NCBI GenBank assembly: GCA_041592335.1
Contig: JBFHQE010000011.1
Coordinates: forward strand, 31,809-95,808
Length of the DNA: 64,000 nt
Source: JBFHQE01 sp041592335
Lineage (GTDB): Bacteria; Pseudomonadota; Gammaproteobacteria; Thiohalobacterales; Thiohalobacteraceae
Direction: 5' to 3'
The notes under the pieces are model-generated. The model made no database searches and was not told where the DNA came from. It saw only the letters and a list, made by a program, of their open reading frames with translations. Position numbers and translations under genes: made by a program. This document shows, piece after piece, positions 42,748-51,700 of the stretch (positions are counted from its first letter, which is position 1; the number at the start of each line of letters is the position of its first letter).

Positions 42748-43710
42748 ATGGCAAATCAATGGTTCGCAGTACGCAAGGAGCTCAAATCGCGCCCGCGCAC
42801 CATGATGGCCATACTGAGCTTTGTCCTGCCTTTGCTGATCTGGTCCGCTGTCAGCTACATCCCCTGGCTGTGGCATCCCATGATGTCCGTCACAGAACCT
42901 GGCGATGTCAGTTACTTCAAGGTCGGCACATTAGTCGAACGCACGGTCTTCGACCAGGAAGTACTGAACATGCAGCAGGCCGACAAAGCCCTGCCACAGG
43001 GCGACCGCGCCAACCCGGTATACCTGCCGGCACCGCATGAAGTCGCTGTCGCTTTTTACACCGCTTTCACGACCGAACCGCAGCGCCGCAACGAAAACTG
43101 GCTGCATGAAAGTCTCTGGAGCAGCATCCAGGTTATCTTCTGGGGCTTCTTTATCTCTTCCATTATCGGCGTTCCCATTGGCATTCTGTGCGGCACTTAT
43201 GACGTGTTCTCACGCCTGTTTGAACCCTTTGTTGAATTCTTCCGCTATCTGCCCGCGCCCGCCTTCGGTGCCCTGGCGGTAGCCATTCTCGGTATCCATG
43301 CCGCGCCCAAGATCGCGATTATTTTTATCGGCACCTTCTTCCAGCAGATCCTGGTGGTCTCGAACACAACCCGCAAACTGGACCCGGCGTTACTGGAAGC
43401 CGCCCAGACATTGGGCGCAAAAAATCTGTCCATGCTGTTCCGGGTCGTAATCCCGGGCATCATCACTGACTTATACAAGGACATGCGCATCCTGCTCGGC
43501 TGGGCCTGGACCTACCTGATCGTCGCCGAACTGATCGGCACCAGTTCCGGCATCACCTGGTTCATCACCCAGCAGGCGCGCTACAAAAATTTCGATAACG
43601 TTTTCGCTGCCATCATGATTATCGGCATCATCGGCCTGACAACCGACCTGCTGCTGGCCTGGCTCGGCAAACGTATCTTCCCCTGGCAACGTGCCGCGGC
43701 AACGGCTTGA
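42748..43710 (+). CDS. ABC transporter permease (TauC/SsuC type)
   Basis: 320 residues. One N-terminal helix (21-40), a long loop of about 90 residues, then a core of five helices with the ATPase-contact EAA loop EAAQTLGAKNLSMLFRVVIP. FISSIIGVPIGILCGTYDVF and LLGWAWTYLIVAELIGTSSG are typical of the taurine/nitrate-type permeases. The long periplasmic insertion before the core is characteristic of the urea-carboxylase-region subgroup. 30 bp after the binding-protein gene. Confidence 0.92.
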   Translation: MANQWFAVRKELKSRPRTMMAILSFVLPLLIWSAVSYIPWLWHPMMSVTEPGDVSYFKVGTLVERTVFDQEVLNMQQADKALPQGDRANPVYLPAPHEVAVAFYTAFTTEPQRRNENWLHESLWSSIQVIFWGFFISSIIGVPIGILCGTYDVFSRLFEPFVEFFRYLPAPAFGALAVAILGIHAAPKIAIIFIGTFFQQILVVSNTTRKLDPALLEAAQTLGAKNLSMLFRVVIPGIITDLYKDMRILLGWAWTYLIVAELIGTSSGITWFITQQARYKNFDNVFAAIMIIGIIGLTTDLLLAWLGKRIFPWQRAAATA

Positions 43711-43719
43711 GGAAACTTC

Positions 43720-44634
43720 ATGCATCATCTCGAACTCCCCAGTTATCTTGAACAGGCGCCCGAGGTCAGGGATCGCTTTGACCGGCTGAAGCAGCGTCCG
43801 GTCGTACTGGAAGTCAAGGACCTGAATAAAACCTTTGATTCGCGCGCGGGCGAAGTGACCGCCCTGAAGAACATCAATTTCAAAACCCACAAACGCGAAT
43901 TCGTTTGCGTGATCGGTCCATCGGGATGCGGCAAATCAACGCTGATTCGTATCCTTGCCGGACTGGAAACACCGACCAGCGGCCAGATGCTGCTCGATGG
44001 CAAGGAAGTCCATGGACCTGGCCCCGATCGCGGCATGGTGTTCCAGGGCTATACGCTGTTCCCCTGGCTGACGGTGAAAAAGAACGTCATGTTCGGACTG
44101 GAAATGGCGGGGCGCGGCAAACTGCCCGCGGAAGAAGAAGCGTTGCAATGGATTGATCTTGTCGGCCTTTCCAAGTTCGCCAACTCTTACCCGCACCAGC
44201 TGTCCGGCGGCATGAAGCAGCGCGTGGCTATCGCACGCGCGCTCGCCAACCAGCCGCGCATTCTGCTGATGGACGAACCCTTTGGCGCGCTGGATGCCCA
44301 GACACGCGCCAAGATGCAAAGTTACCTGCTGGAAATCTGGAAGAACATCGACATCACTATCCTGTTCATCACCCACGATCTGGATGAGGCGATCTATCTT
44401 GCTGATCGTATCCTGGTGCTAAAGGCCCATCCGGGTGAAGTGCAGGAACTGATCGAAGTGCCGGTGCCGCAACCGCGCAACCCCGATCAACTGCTGTCGC
44501 CAGAATTTCTTGCCACCAAAAAGCGCCTGGAAGAACTCATTCACCCGCCGGAAGCGGATGAAGGCCTTAACGAAGATCATCTCAACATGGTCAGGATGGT
44601 GTCGGTTGACGATGAAGTCGAGAGTGTCTTTTAA
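43720..44634 (+). CDS. ABC transporter ATP-binding protein
   Basis: 304 residues: Walker A GPSGCGKST (66-74), Q-loop FQGYTLFPWLTV, signature LSGGMKQRVAIARAL, Walker B RILLMDEPFGALD and H-loop FITHDLDEA. A roughly 30-residue extension precedes the usual start and about 70 residues follow the core. Energises the import system with the preceding permease (9-bp gap). Confidence 0.95.
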   Translation: MHHLELPSYLEQAPEVRDRFDRLKQRPVVLEVKDLNKTFDSRAGEVTALKNINFKTHKREFVCVIGPSGCGKSTLIRILAGLETPTSGQMLLDGKEVHGPGPDRGMVFQGYTLFPWLTVKKNVMFGLEMAGRGKLPAEEEALQWIDLVGLSKFANSYPHQLSGGMKQRVAIARALANQPRILLMDEPFGALDAQTRAKMQSYLLEIWKNIDITILFITHDLDEAIYLADRILVLKAHPGEVQELIEVPVPQPRNPDQLLSPEFLATKKRLEELIHPPEADEGLNEDHLNMVRMVSVDDEVESVF

Positions 44635-44635
44635 C

Positions 44636-45403
44636 ATGAATGACTGGTACCAGATGACCTGGGAGGAAATCGGGCGACTCCCCAAGGATGGCATGAACAC
44701 CGCCATATTGCCGGTCGGCGCAACCGAACAGCACGGCCCGCACATGGGATGCGGCATGGACGCGGAGATCGCCGGTCGTTTATGCCGACACGTCGCCAGC
44801 ATCACTGGCGCAATTCTGTTGCCTACCCTGCCCTACGGATGCTCCATCGGTCACTCAAAACGCTGGCCCGGCACACTGGCACTGTCACCCAAAACGCTCA
44901 TTGATGTGGTGAAGGATATCGGTGACTGGGTGTATGCCTCCGGTTTCCGGCGCCTGTTCCTGGTGAACGGGCACGTGACCAATGCTGCCCCCTTGCGTTG
45001 CGCACTGGAAATGCTGCGTGCCGAACACGACGACCTGATGATTGCACTGGTTAACACCCCGGAAATCAGTAACCGCGTGCGTAAACAACATTACGCCGAT
45101 GCCGAGGACTGGCATGCCAATGCCGCGGAAACGGCTTTAATGATGGCGATTGCGCCGCACATGGTGCGGGAAAACAAACTGCCAATGGCCGATGACCAGG
45201 ATCGAACCATCGACAGCGTATTCGCCCATCCAGTTAACCGCACCAGCAAGAATGGCGTGACCGGTTATCCAACCCAGGCCTCCAGGGAGGCTGGTGAAGC
45301 ACTTTATCAATGGATGGTCGAGGACCTCTGCGCACTGATACAGAAAGGCATGCAGGAAGAACCGCCTTTACCCCATTCGTATTTTGAATCCGTCAACTCG
45401 TGA
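44636..45403 (+). CDS. Creatininase-family hydrolase within the guanidine operon
   Basis: 255 residues. Metal ligands Glu31, His33 and Asp42 (GATEQHGPHMGCGMD), His113 (NGHVTN) and Glu165 (AAETALMM). The position of creatininase's activating-metal Glu is Thr115, unlike the paralogue at 38631-39407. So it is a metal-dependent amidohydrolase, but creatinine is not assured. Start ATG is 1 bp after the ATPase stop. Sitting between transporter and synthetase, it may release guanidine or an amine from an imported compound (inference). Confidence 0.85.
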   Translation: MNDWYQMTWEEIGRLPKDGMNTAILPVGATEQHGPHMGCGMDAEIAGRLCRHVASITGAILLPTLPYGCSIGHSKRWPGTLALSPKTLIDVVKDIGDWVYASGFRRLFLVNGHVTNAAPLRCALEMLRAEHDDLMIALVNTPEISNRVRKQHYADAEDWHANAAETALMMAIAPHMVRENKLPMADDQDRTIDSVFAHPVNRTSKNGVTGYPTQASREAGEALYQWMVEDLCALIQKGMQEEPPLPHSYFESVNS

Positions 45404-45420
45404 GCTGTTAAAGACTGACT

Positions 45421-46782
45421 ATGAAATCAACTGAAGAGATTATTGCCATACAACAATCCCTGCGCGCCAGGGGCGTTAAATACTGCATGGGAACCTATGT
45501 GGATATCCACGGCATACCCAAGGGTAAAGTCGTACCGATCGATCACCTGGAACACATGGCGCACGGTTCCGAACTCTATACCGGCTATGCGCTGGATGGC
45601 CTGGGCCAGGCGCCCAATGATGACGAGATTGCCTCGGTGCCTGATCTCGATCACATCATCCAGTTACCCTGGCAACCGGAAGTTGCCTGGATGCCGGCGG
45701 ACAACACGCTGTATAACAAGCCCTACCCGCTCAATACCCGCGTAGCTCTCAAATCCGTGCTGGAAAAAGCCGCCGAGATGGGTTTCGGTTTCAACCTGGG
45801 TATCGAGGCCGAAGTGTTTGTGCTCAAGCAAACCGAAGACGGCGCACTCGCCGTGCCCAATCCGGATGACAAGCTGACCAAGCCCTGCTACGACGCGCGC
45901 GGCTTCCTCGATCAGTTTGGCTGGCTCGACAAGATGGCGACAAGCATCAACGAACTCGGCTGGGATCTCTACTCCTTCGACCATGAAGATGCCAACGGCC
46001 AATATGAATTCGACTTCATGTATGCCGATGCCGTCACCACCTGCGACCGCTTCATCTTCCTGCGAATGATGGCCAAGGAATACGCCAAGCAGGAGGGCCT
46101 GATCGCAACCTTCATGCCCAAACCGTTCGCCGACAAGACCGGCAATGGCGCGCATTTCAACATGTCGCTGTACGATCTTGAAACCGGCAAGAACCTGTTC
46201 GCCTGCGATCCGAAAGACGATCCGCGCGGCCTGGGCCTGACCGAACTCGGCTATTACTTCATCGGCGGCATCATTAAACACGGCAAGGCGCTGTGCGCGA
46301 CCTTTGCACCGACGGTCAACAGTTACAAGCGCCTGGTGCGGCAGGGTGACATGCCCTACTTTACCTGGGCGCCGGTATTCAACTCTTTCGGCTCCAATAA
46401 CCGCACCAACTCGATTCGCGTGCCGATGGGTGGAGGCCGATGCGAATCGCGCAACGCCGATGGCGCCGTCAACCCCTATCTTGCCGCAACCCTGGCGCTG
46501 GCGGCCGGACTCGAAGGTATCCGTGAAAAGCTCGATCCCGGTCTGCCCCAGGAAGACAACCTGTATGAACTGAGCGATGAACAACGCGCCGGACGCGGCA
46601 TCGAATTCCTGCCCAAGAACCTGTCGGAAGCGATCGATGCCTTCGAGGCCGATCCCTTCGTTACCGAAACACTGGGTCAGGGGTTACGCGATGAATTCAT
46701 CAAGTATAAACGCGCGGAATGGGTAGCCTATCACCAGACCATTTCCGCCTGGGAAATTGAACGTTACAGTCATTTATTCTGA
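45421..46782 (+). CDS. glnT: Type III glutamine synthetase-like ligase (GlnT / gamma-glutamylmethylamide synthetase type)
   Basis: 453 residues of the glutamine synthetase fold. VKYCMGTYVDIHGIPKGKVV opens the N-terminal beta-grasp; GFNLGIEAEVFVLK and HEDANGQYEFDF hold the metal Glu residues; GNGAHFNMSL is the ATP/His loop; GGGRCESRNADGAVNPYLAA carries the phosphate-binding Arg. It condenses glutamate with ammonia or a small amine. Here it is well placed to capture ammonia from guanidine breakdown; methylamine is another possible substrate. Confidence 0.9.
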   Translation: MKSTEEIIAIQQSLRARGVKYCMGTYVDIHGIPKGKVVPIDHLEHMAHGSELYTGYALDGLGQAPNDDEIASVPDLDHIIQLPWQPEVAWMPADNTLYNKPYPLNTRVALKSVLEKAAEMGFGFNLGIEAEVFVLKQTEDGALAVPNPDDKLTKPCYDARGFLDQFGWLDKMATSINELGWDLYSFDHEDANGQYEFDFMYADAVTTCDRFIFLRMMAKEYAKQEGLIATFMPKPFADKTGNGAHFNMSLYDLETGKNLFACDPKDDPRGLGLTELGYYFIGGIIKHGKALCATFAPTVNSYKRLVRQGDMPYFTWAPVFNSFGSNNRTNSIRVPMGGGRCESRNADGAVNPYLAATLALAAGLEGIREKLDPGLPQEDNLYELSDEQRAGRGIEFLPKNLSEAIDAFEADPFVTETLGQGLRDEFIKYKRAEWVAYHQTISAWEIERYSHLF

Positions 46783-46784
46783 TT

Positions 46785-47270
46785 ATGAGCCATCCAGTCC
46801 GCACACCCGTCAGCCGCATCAGCGTGTCCCTTCCGGAAACGCTGCTGATGCAGCTTGACGCCATGGTTGAACAGCGTGGCTTTGAAAGCCGCTCGCAGGC
46901 CATTGCGGAAATGATCAGCCACCAGGTCGCGGACCATCTGCAACAGCAGGATAATGAGATCATGGCGGGCACCATCACCCTGGTGTATGACCATTCCACG
47001 CCGGGCCTGCAGTCGCTGCTGGCCCGGGTGCAATACGAATATGTGGATGAAGTCATCAGCTCATTACATGTTTATCTGACCAATGCGCATACCATGGAAG
47101 TGATACTGGTGCAGGGCCCGGTATCCCGACTGAAAGCAATAGCGGATAAACTGGTGACCTGCCGTGGTGTGCGTTTGGGCAAGCTGCAACTGACCACGGC
47201 CCTGATTCCACCTCTGCACCCTTTACCCGACAACGCGGAAGACACTTTATTATCAGTAGCATCAACCTGA
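46785..47270 (+). CDS. NikR-fold ribbon-helix-helix regulator lacking nickel ligands
   Basis: 161 residues. Residues 10-50 are a ribbon-helix-helix DNA-binding domain (RISVSLPETLLMQLDAMVEQ), and residues 60-140 an ACT-like NikR C-domain (GTITLVYDH...LGKLQLTTA). Aligned to E. coli NikR, the nickel ligands His76, His87, His89 and Cys95 become Tyr84, His95, Tyr97 and Thr103, so three of four are lost. It probably binds another effector and controls this operon. Starts 2 bp after the synthetase stop. Confidence 0.9.
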   Translation: MSHPVRTPVSRISVSLPETLLMQLDAMVEQRGFESRSQAIAEMISHQVADHLQQQDNEIMAGTITLVYDHSTPGLQSLLARVQYEYVDEVISSLHVYLTNAHTMEVILVQGPVSRLKAIADKLVTCRGVRLGKLQLTTALIPPLHPLPDNAEDTLLSVAST

Positions 47271-47296
47271 TCATATAAATAATTCAGGAGAAAACC

Positions 47297-48043
47297 ATGA
47301 GCGACAGCGAACTGCTTTATGAAGACCAACTTGCCGGTGCCTGCCACTGGTCACTGACCATGCGTCGCGGCACCAGCCTGCGCATTATCGACCCTGAAGG
47401 CGGCGCCAATGTCGGCATGCTGTTATACAACCCCAGCAACCTGCTGGAACGTTACAACGCACCCGACACACTCAAGTGCCAGCACACCTTCAAGCTTACC
47501 AGGGGCAATTGCCTCTATTCCGATATGGGACGCATTTTCTGTTCCATCGTGGAAGATACGGTCGGCTGGCATGAAACCGTGTGCGGCAATACCACCCGGG
47601 CGATTGTGAACAAAAAATGGGGCGAGCACAGCTACCAGGATTACCGTAACGAGTGGCACCAGAATGGCTATACCAGCTTCCTGGTGGAGCTGGCCAAGTA
47701 CGGTTTGGGCAAAAAGGACATGGCGTCCAATCTCAACCTGTTCAGCAAAGTGGAAGTCGATGACCAGGGTAATCTGCAATTTTCACCTGGCAACAGCAAG
47801 GCTGGCGACTACATCGAACTGCGCTTTGAAATGGATACGCTGGTGCTGTTGCATACCTGCCCGCACCCGCTGAACCCCGCCGAGGAATATCCACGCAAGC
47901 CAGTTCAATATCAGATTCGCCAGGCGGCACCGGTCACGGAAGATGATTTCTGCAAAAACTTCCGCCCCGAGAACCAGCGCGGCTTCAAGAACAACGAACT
48001 GTTCCACCTGGGCATTGAACACGCTGGAGGTTGCTGCGCATGA
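47297..48043 (+). CDS. DUF1989 protein, probable carboxyguanidine deiminase subunit (urea carboxylase-associated protein 2)
   Basis: 248 residues of the DUF1989/urea-carboxylase-associated family: GANVGMLLYNPSNLLERYN, IVEDTVGWHETVCGNTT and HTCPHPLNPAEEYPRKPVQY. In guanidine-utilising Pseudomonas two such proteins (CgdA and CgdB) form the deiminase that turns carboxyguanidine into allophanate; which subunit this is I cannot say. AGGAG lies upstream of the ATG. Overlaps the partner gene by 4 nt (ATGA). Confidence 0.88.
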   Translation: MSDSELLYEDQLAGACHWSLTMRRGTSLRIIDPEGGANVGMLLYNPSNLLERYNAPDTLKCQHTFKLTRGNCLYSDMGRIFCSIVEDTVGWHETVCGNTTRAIVNKKWGEHSYQDYRNEWHQNGYTSFLVELAKYGLGKKDMASNLNLFSKVEVDDQGNLQFSPGNSKAGDYIELRFEMDTLVLLHTCPHPLNPAEEYPRKPVQYQIRQAAPVTEDDFCKNFRPENQRGFKNNELFHLGIEHAGGCCA

Positions 48044-48678
48044 TCAAGGAAAGCTCCCTGAATCCATCCCAGGCCATCTATCGTGAAGTGGTGCCCGCGG
48101 GCGATTACTTCATGAAAGTCGTCAAGTCGGGCCAGACCGTTCGCATTCTCGACCTGGGCGGCAACCAGGCCGCCGATACCCTGTTCTATAATGCCAATGA
48201 TCCCAGCGAACGCTATAGCGCCATGGACACCATTCGCGAACAGGGCAATGTTTACCTGTCTGCCGGCACCATGCTGATGACTAACGAATGCAACCCCATG
48301 CTGGAGATCGTCGCCGACACCTGTGGCCGCCATGACACCCTGGGTGGAGCCTGCGCGACCGAAAGCAACACGGTTCGCTATGCGCTGGAGAAAAAGTGCA
48401 TGCACGCCTGTCGCGACAGCTGGATGCTGGCCGTGGCCGAGAATGAACAGTTCGGCATGAGCAAGCGCGACATTACGCACAACATCAATTTCTTCATGAA
48501 TGTGCCGATCACGGCGGACGGCGGCCTGACCTTCGAGGATGGTATTTCGGCACCGGGCAAGTATGTCGAGCTACAGGCCAAAATGGATGTCATCGTGCTG
48601 ATTTCCAACTGTCCGCAGCTTAACAACCCCTGCAACGGGTATAATCCGACGCCGGTAGAGGTACTTATTTGGGATTAG
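48040..48678 (+). CDS. DUF1989 protein, probable carboxyguanidine deiminase partner subunit (urea carboxylase-associated protein 1)
   Basis: 212 residues, homologous to the preceding protein: GNQAADTLFYNANDPSERYS, IVADTCGRHDTLGGACATES and SNCPQLNNPCNGYNPTPVEV. Cys and His residues in these motifs (TCGRHD, NCPQ) are candidate metal ligands. The start ATG overlaps the upstream stop; a TTG 9 bp earlier is possible. Translational coupling suits a heteromeric enzyme. Confidence 0.88.
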   Translation: MIKESSLNPSQAIYREVVPAGDYFMKVVKSGQTVRILDLGGNQAADTLFYNANDPSERYSAMDTIREQGNVYLSAGTMLMTNECNPMLEIVADTCGRHDTLGGACATESNTVRYALEKKCMHACRDSWMLAVAENEQFGMSKRDITHNINFFMNVPITADGGLTFEDGISAPGKYVELQAKMDVIVLISNCPQLNNPCNGYNPTPVEVLIWD

Positions 48679-48683
48679 TGCAA

Positions 48684-48703
48684 GAGCGGCCTTGGCCGCG
48701 AAG
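48684..48703. repeat. Short palindromic repeat (family C-like) before the riboswitch
   Basis: GAGCGGCCTTGGCCGCGAAG, a partial copy of the 'gtaggagcg...cgcgaa' family seen at 55.8 and 63.9 kb. It lies between the DUF1989 stop and the riboswitch and could act as an mRNA processing or stabilising hairpin. Confidence 0.6.
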
Positions 48704-48715
48704 AAACAGACATCA

Positions 48716-48784
48716 TTCAACGGGACGACTCGTTGGAACATGTAAAACGGCAGGACGGCCTGCCAGCGTCGAAAAGAACAGGCC
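48716..48784 (+). promoter_or_regulatory. Guanidine-II (mini-ykkC) riboswitch controlling the carboxylase
   Basis: Two hairpins carry the diagnostic ACGR tetraloops. Hairpin 1 (48716-48737) has stem TTCAACGGG/CTCGTTGGA with loop ACGA (48725-48728). Hairpin 2 (48749-48764) has perfect stem GGCAGG/CCTGCC with loop ACGG (48755-48758). The linker is 11 nt. GGCCTG (48757-48762) is fully complementary to CAGGCC (48779-48784) just before the ATG at 48785. Without guanidine this pairing would hide the ribosome-binding region; ligand binding to the two loops stabilises hairpin 2 and frees it, so translation is switched on. Confidence 0.9.
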
Positions 48785-51700
48785 ATGTTCACGAAAGTTT
48801 TAATCGCTAACCGCGGCGCTATCGCCACCCGCATTATCCGCACTCTGCGCAACATGGGCGTGCAGTCCGTGTGCGTCTACGCGGATGCCGATGCCGATTC
48901 GCTGCACGTCACCCAGGCCGACGAGGCCTATCCACTGGGACCCGGCCCTGCCGCCGACACCTATCTGAATCAGGACAAGCTGTTCGAGATTATCAAACTG
49001 AGCGGCGCGCAGGCCGTTCATCCCGGCTATGGCTTTCTGAGCGAAAATCCGGAGTTCGTCAATCGCTGCGAAAGCGAAGGCATCGGCTTCATTGGCCCCA
49101 CCACCGAACAGATGAATGCCTTTGGCCTCAAGCACACCGCGCGTGAACTGGCCCAGCAAAATCATGTTCCCCTGTTACCCGGCACGGATTTGCTGGAAAC
49201 GCTTGACGAGGCGATCTCTGCGGCTGATGCCATTGGCTACCCGATCATGCTCAAGAGCACGGCCGGGGGTGGCGGCATCGGCATGCAACTCTGTTATTCA
49301 GCCGACGAACTGAAGGCAGCCTATGACAGTGTTCGGCGTTTAAGCGCCAACAATTTTGCCAACAGCGGCGTCTTCATCGAGAAATTCATTGAGTATGCCC
49401 GTCACATTGAGGTGCAGATTTTCGGCGACGGCCAGGGTGACGCCATCGCGCTGGGCGAGCGCGACTGCTCTACCCAGCGCCGCAACCAGAAAGTGATCGA
49501 GGAAACACCCGCGCCCAACATCCCTGCTGCCGTGCGTGAACAGCTGCACGAAACCGCAGTCAGGCTGGCGAAAGCTGTTCATTATCGCAATGCGGGCACG
49601 GTTGAGTTTGTTTATGACCAGAATGCCGACCGGTTTTACTTTCTGGAAGTGAATACCCGCCTGCAGGTGGAACATGGCGTGACCGAACAATTGTTCGGCG
49701 TCGACCTGGTTGAGTGGATGGTGCGCCTTGCAGCCGGTGACCTTACTGAGTTGCCGCAAGATATCAAACCGACCGGTCATGCCATCCAGGCGCGGGTTTA
49801 TGCCGAAGATCCGAATAAAAACTTTCAGCCATCGGCTGGCCTGTTAAGTCATGTCGCATTTCCCGAGGCTGACAATCTGCGCATTGATCACTGGATCGAA
49901 AGCGGTATCGAGGTTTCGCCCTTCTTCGACCCCATGCTGGCCAAGGTCATTGTGACTGCGGATAACCGCCAGAACGCGCTTACCACCCTGGATAAGGCGC
50001 TCGCGGAAACCAGCATTTACGGCATAGAGACCAATATCGCCTATGTCCAGGAAATCCTGGCCAGCGAAATCTTTCAACAAGGGAACATTTATACCCGCTA
50101 TCTGAACAGTTTCGACTATCACCCCGCCACAATCGATGTCATCAGTCCCGGCACCATGAGCACGATCCAGGATCATCCCGGGCGTGTCGGTTTCTGGGAT
50201 GTGGGCGTGCCGCCTTCCGGTCCGTTCGACAGTTATTCTTTTCAGCTCGGCAATCGCTTGCTGAATAATCCTGAAGATGCCGCGGGTCTGGAAATCACTC
50301 TCAATGGCCCGACACTGAAATTCAACCAGGCAACGCAATTCGTATTGACCGGCGCCGACATGCATGCCGAACTGGATGGCGCGACTGTTGATTTTTATGA
50401 AGTCATTAGCGTGACTGCCGGGCAGACGCTCAAGATCGGCAAGGTCACGGGAAGTGGTGCGCGTGCTTATCTCTGCATCAAGGGCGGCCTGCAATGCCCT
50501 GATTACCTTGGAGCAAGATCGACCTTCACACTGGGCCAGTTCGGCGGTCATGCCGGTCGCGCTCTGCGCACCGGCGACGTCCTGCATATCCTCCCGCTCC
50601 AGCATCCCGCGGATACCATTGCCTTACCCGAGTCGCTTAAACCTGTTATCGAACAGCAGTGGACACTGCGTGTGATATACGGCCCACATGGCGCACCCGA
50701 CTTTTTCACCGAGACCGATATCGCCCGTTTCTTCGAAGCCGAATGGGAAATCCATTACAACTCCAGTCGCACCGGTATTCGCTTGATCGGCCCCAAACCC
50801 GAGTGGGCGCGCAGCGACGGCGGCGAAGCCGGCATGCATCCGTCCAATATCCACGACAATGCCTATGCCATCGGCACCGTCGACTTCACCGGCGACATGC
50901 CGGTCATCCTGGGCCCGGATGGTCCGTCGCTGGGTGGCTTTGTCTGCCCGGCCACCGTAATCGCCGCCGATCTCTGGAAACTGGGTCAATTGAAAGCAGG
51001 CGACAAGGTGCGTTTTACACCCGTCAGTATCGAGGATGCGGTAACACTGGCCGGAGCACAGCGCGACGCTATCGCCAGCCTGACCCAGCAAACAGTTCAT
51101 GCACCTGAATACCTTCCAGACACCCCGGTTCTGAAAACGATCAGCGCCGAAGAGAATGGCATTCAGGTTGTCTACCGGCCTTCAGGTGACAACTATCTGC
51201 TGATTGAATACGGCCCCCTGGCGCTGGATATTGCATTGCGCTTTCGCGTGCACGCCCTGATGCTGTGGTTACAGGATCACCAGGCCGAGGGTATCCTGGA
51301 ACTCACGCCCGGTATTCGTTCATTACAGGTCCATTACGATAGCCTGAATTTGCCGCTGCAGGATTTATTGTCAATTCTGGAACGCGCCGAGTCTGAACTG
51401 CAGAATATTGAAGAACTCGATCTGCCTGCGCGTATCGTGCATCTCCCCCTGAGCTGGGACGACAATGCCTGCCGCAAAGCCATCGATAAATACATGCAAT
51501 CGGTGCGTAAGGATGCACCCTGGTGCCCCAGCAACATCGAATTCATCCGACGTATCAATGGCCTCGATAGCATCGAGGACGTCAAGCGCATTGTATTCGA
51601 TGCCAATTACGTGGTGATGGGACTTGGCGATGTCTATCTTGGCGCACCCGTTGCCACGCCGCTCGACCCGCGTCATCGACTGGTCACCACCAAGTACAAC

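Noticed and set aside
45664..46584. A 306-residue open frame opposite the glutamine synthetase-like gene
   Set aside because: Shadow of a conserved enzyme gene; biased codons keep the antisense frame open.
46785..47270. Nickel-responsive regulator NikR
   Set aside because: Fold matches but three of the four nickel ligands are replaced.
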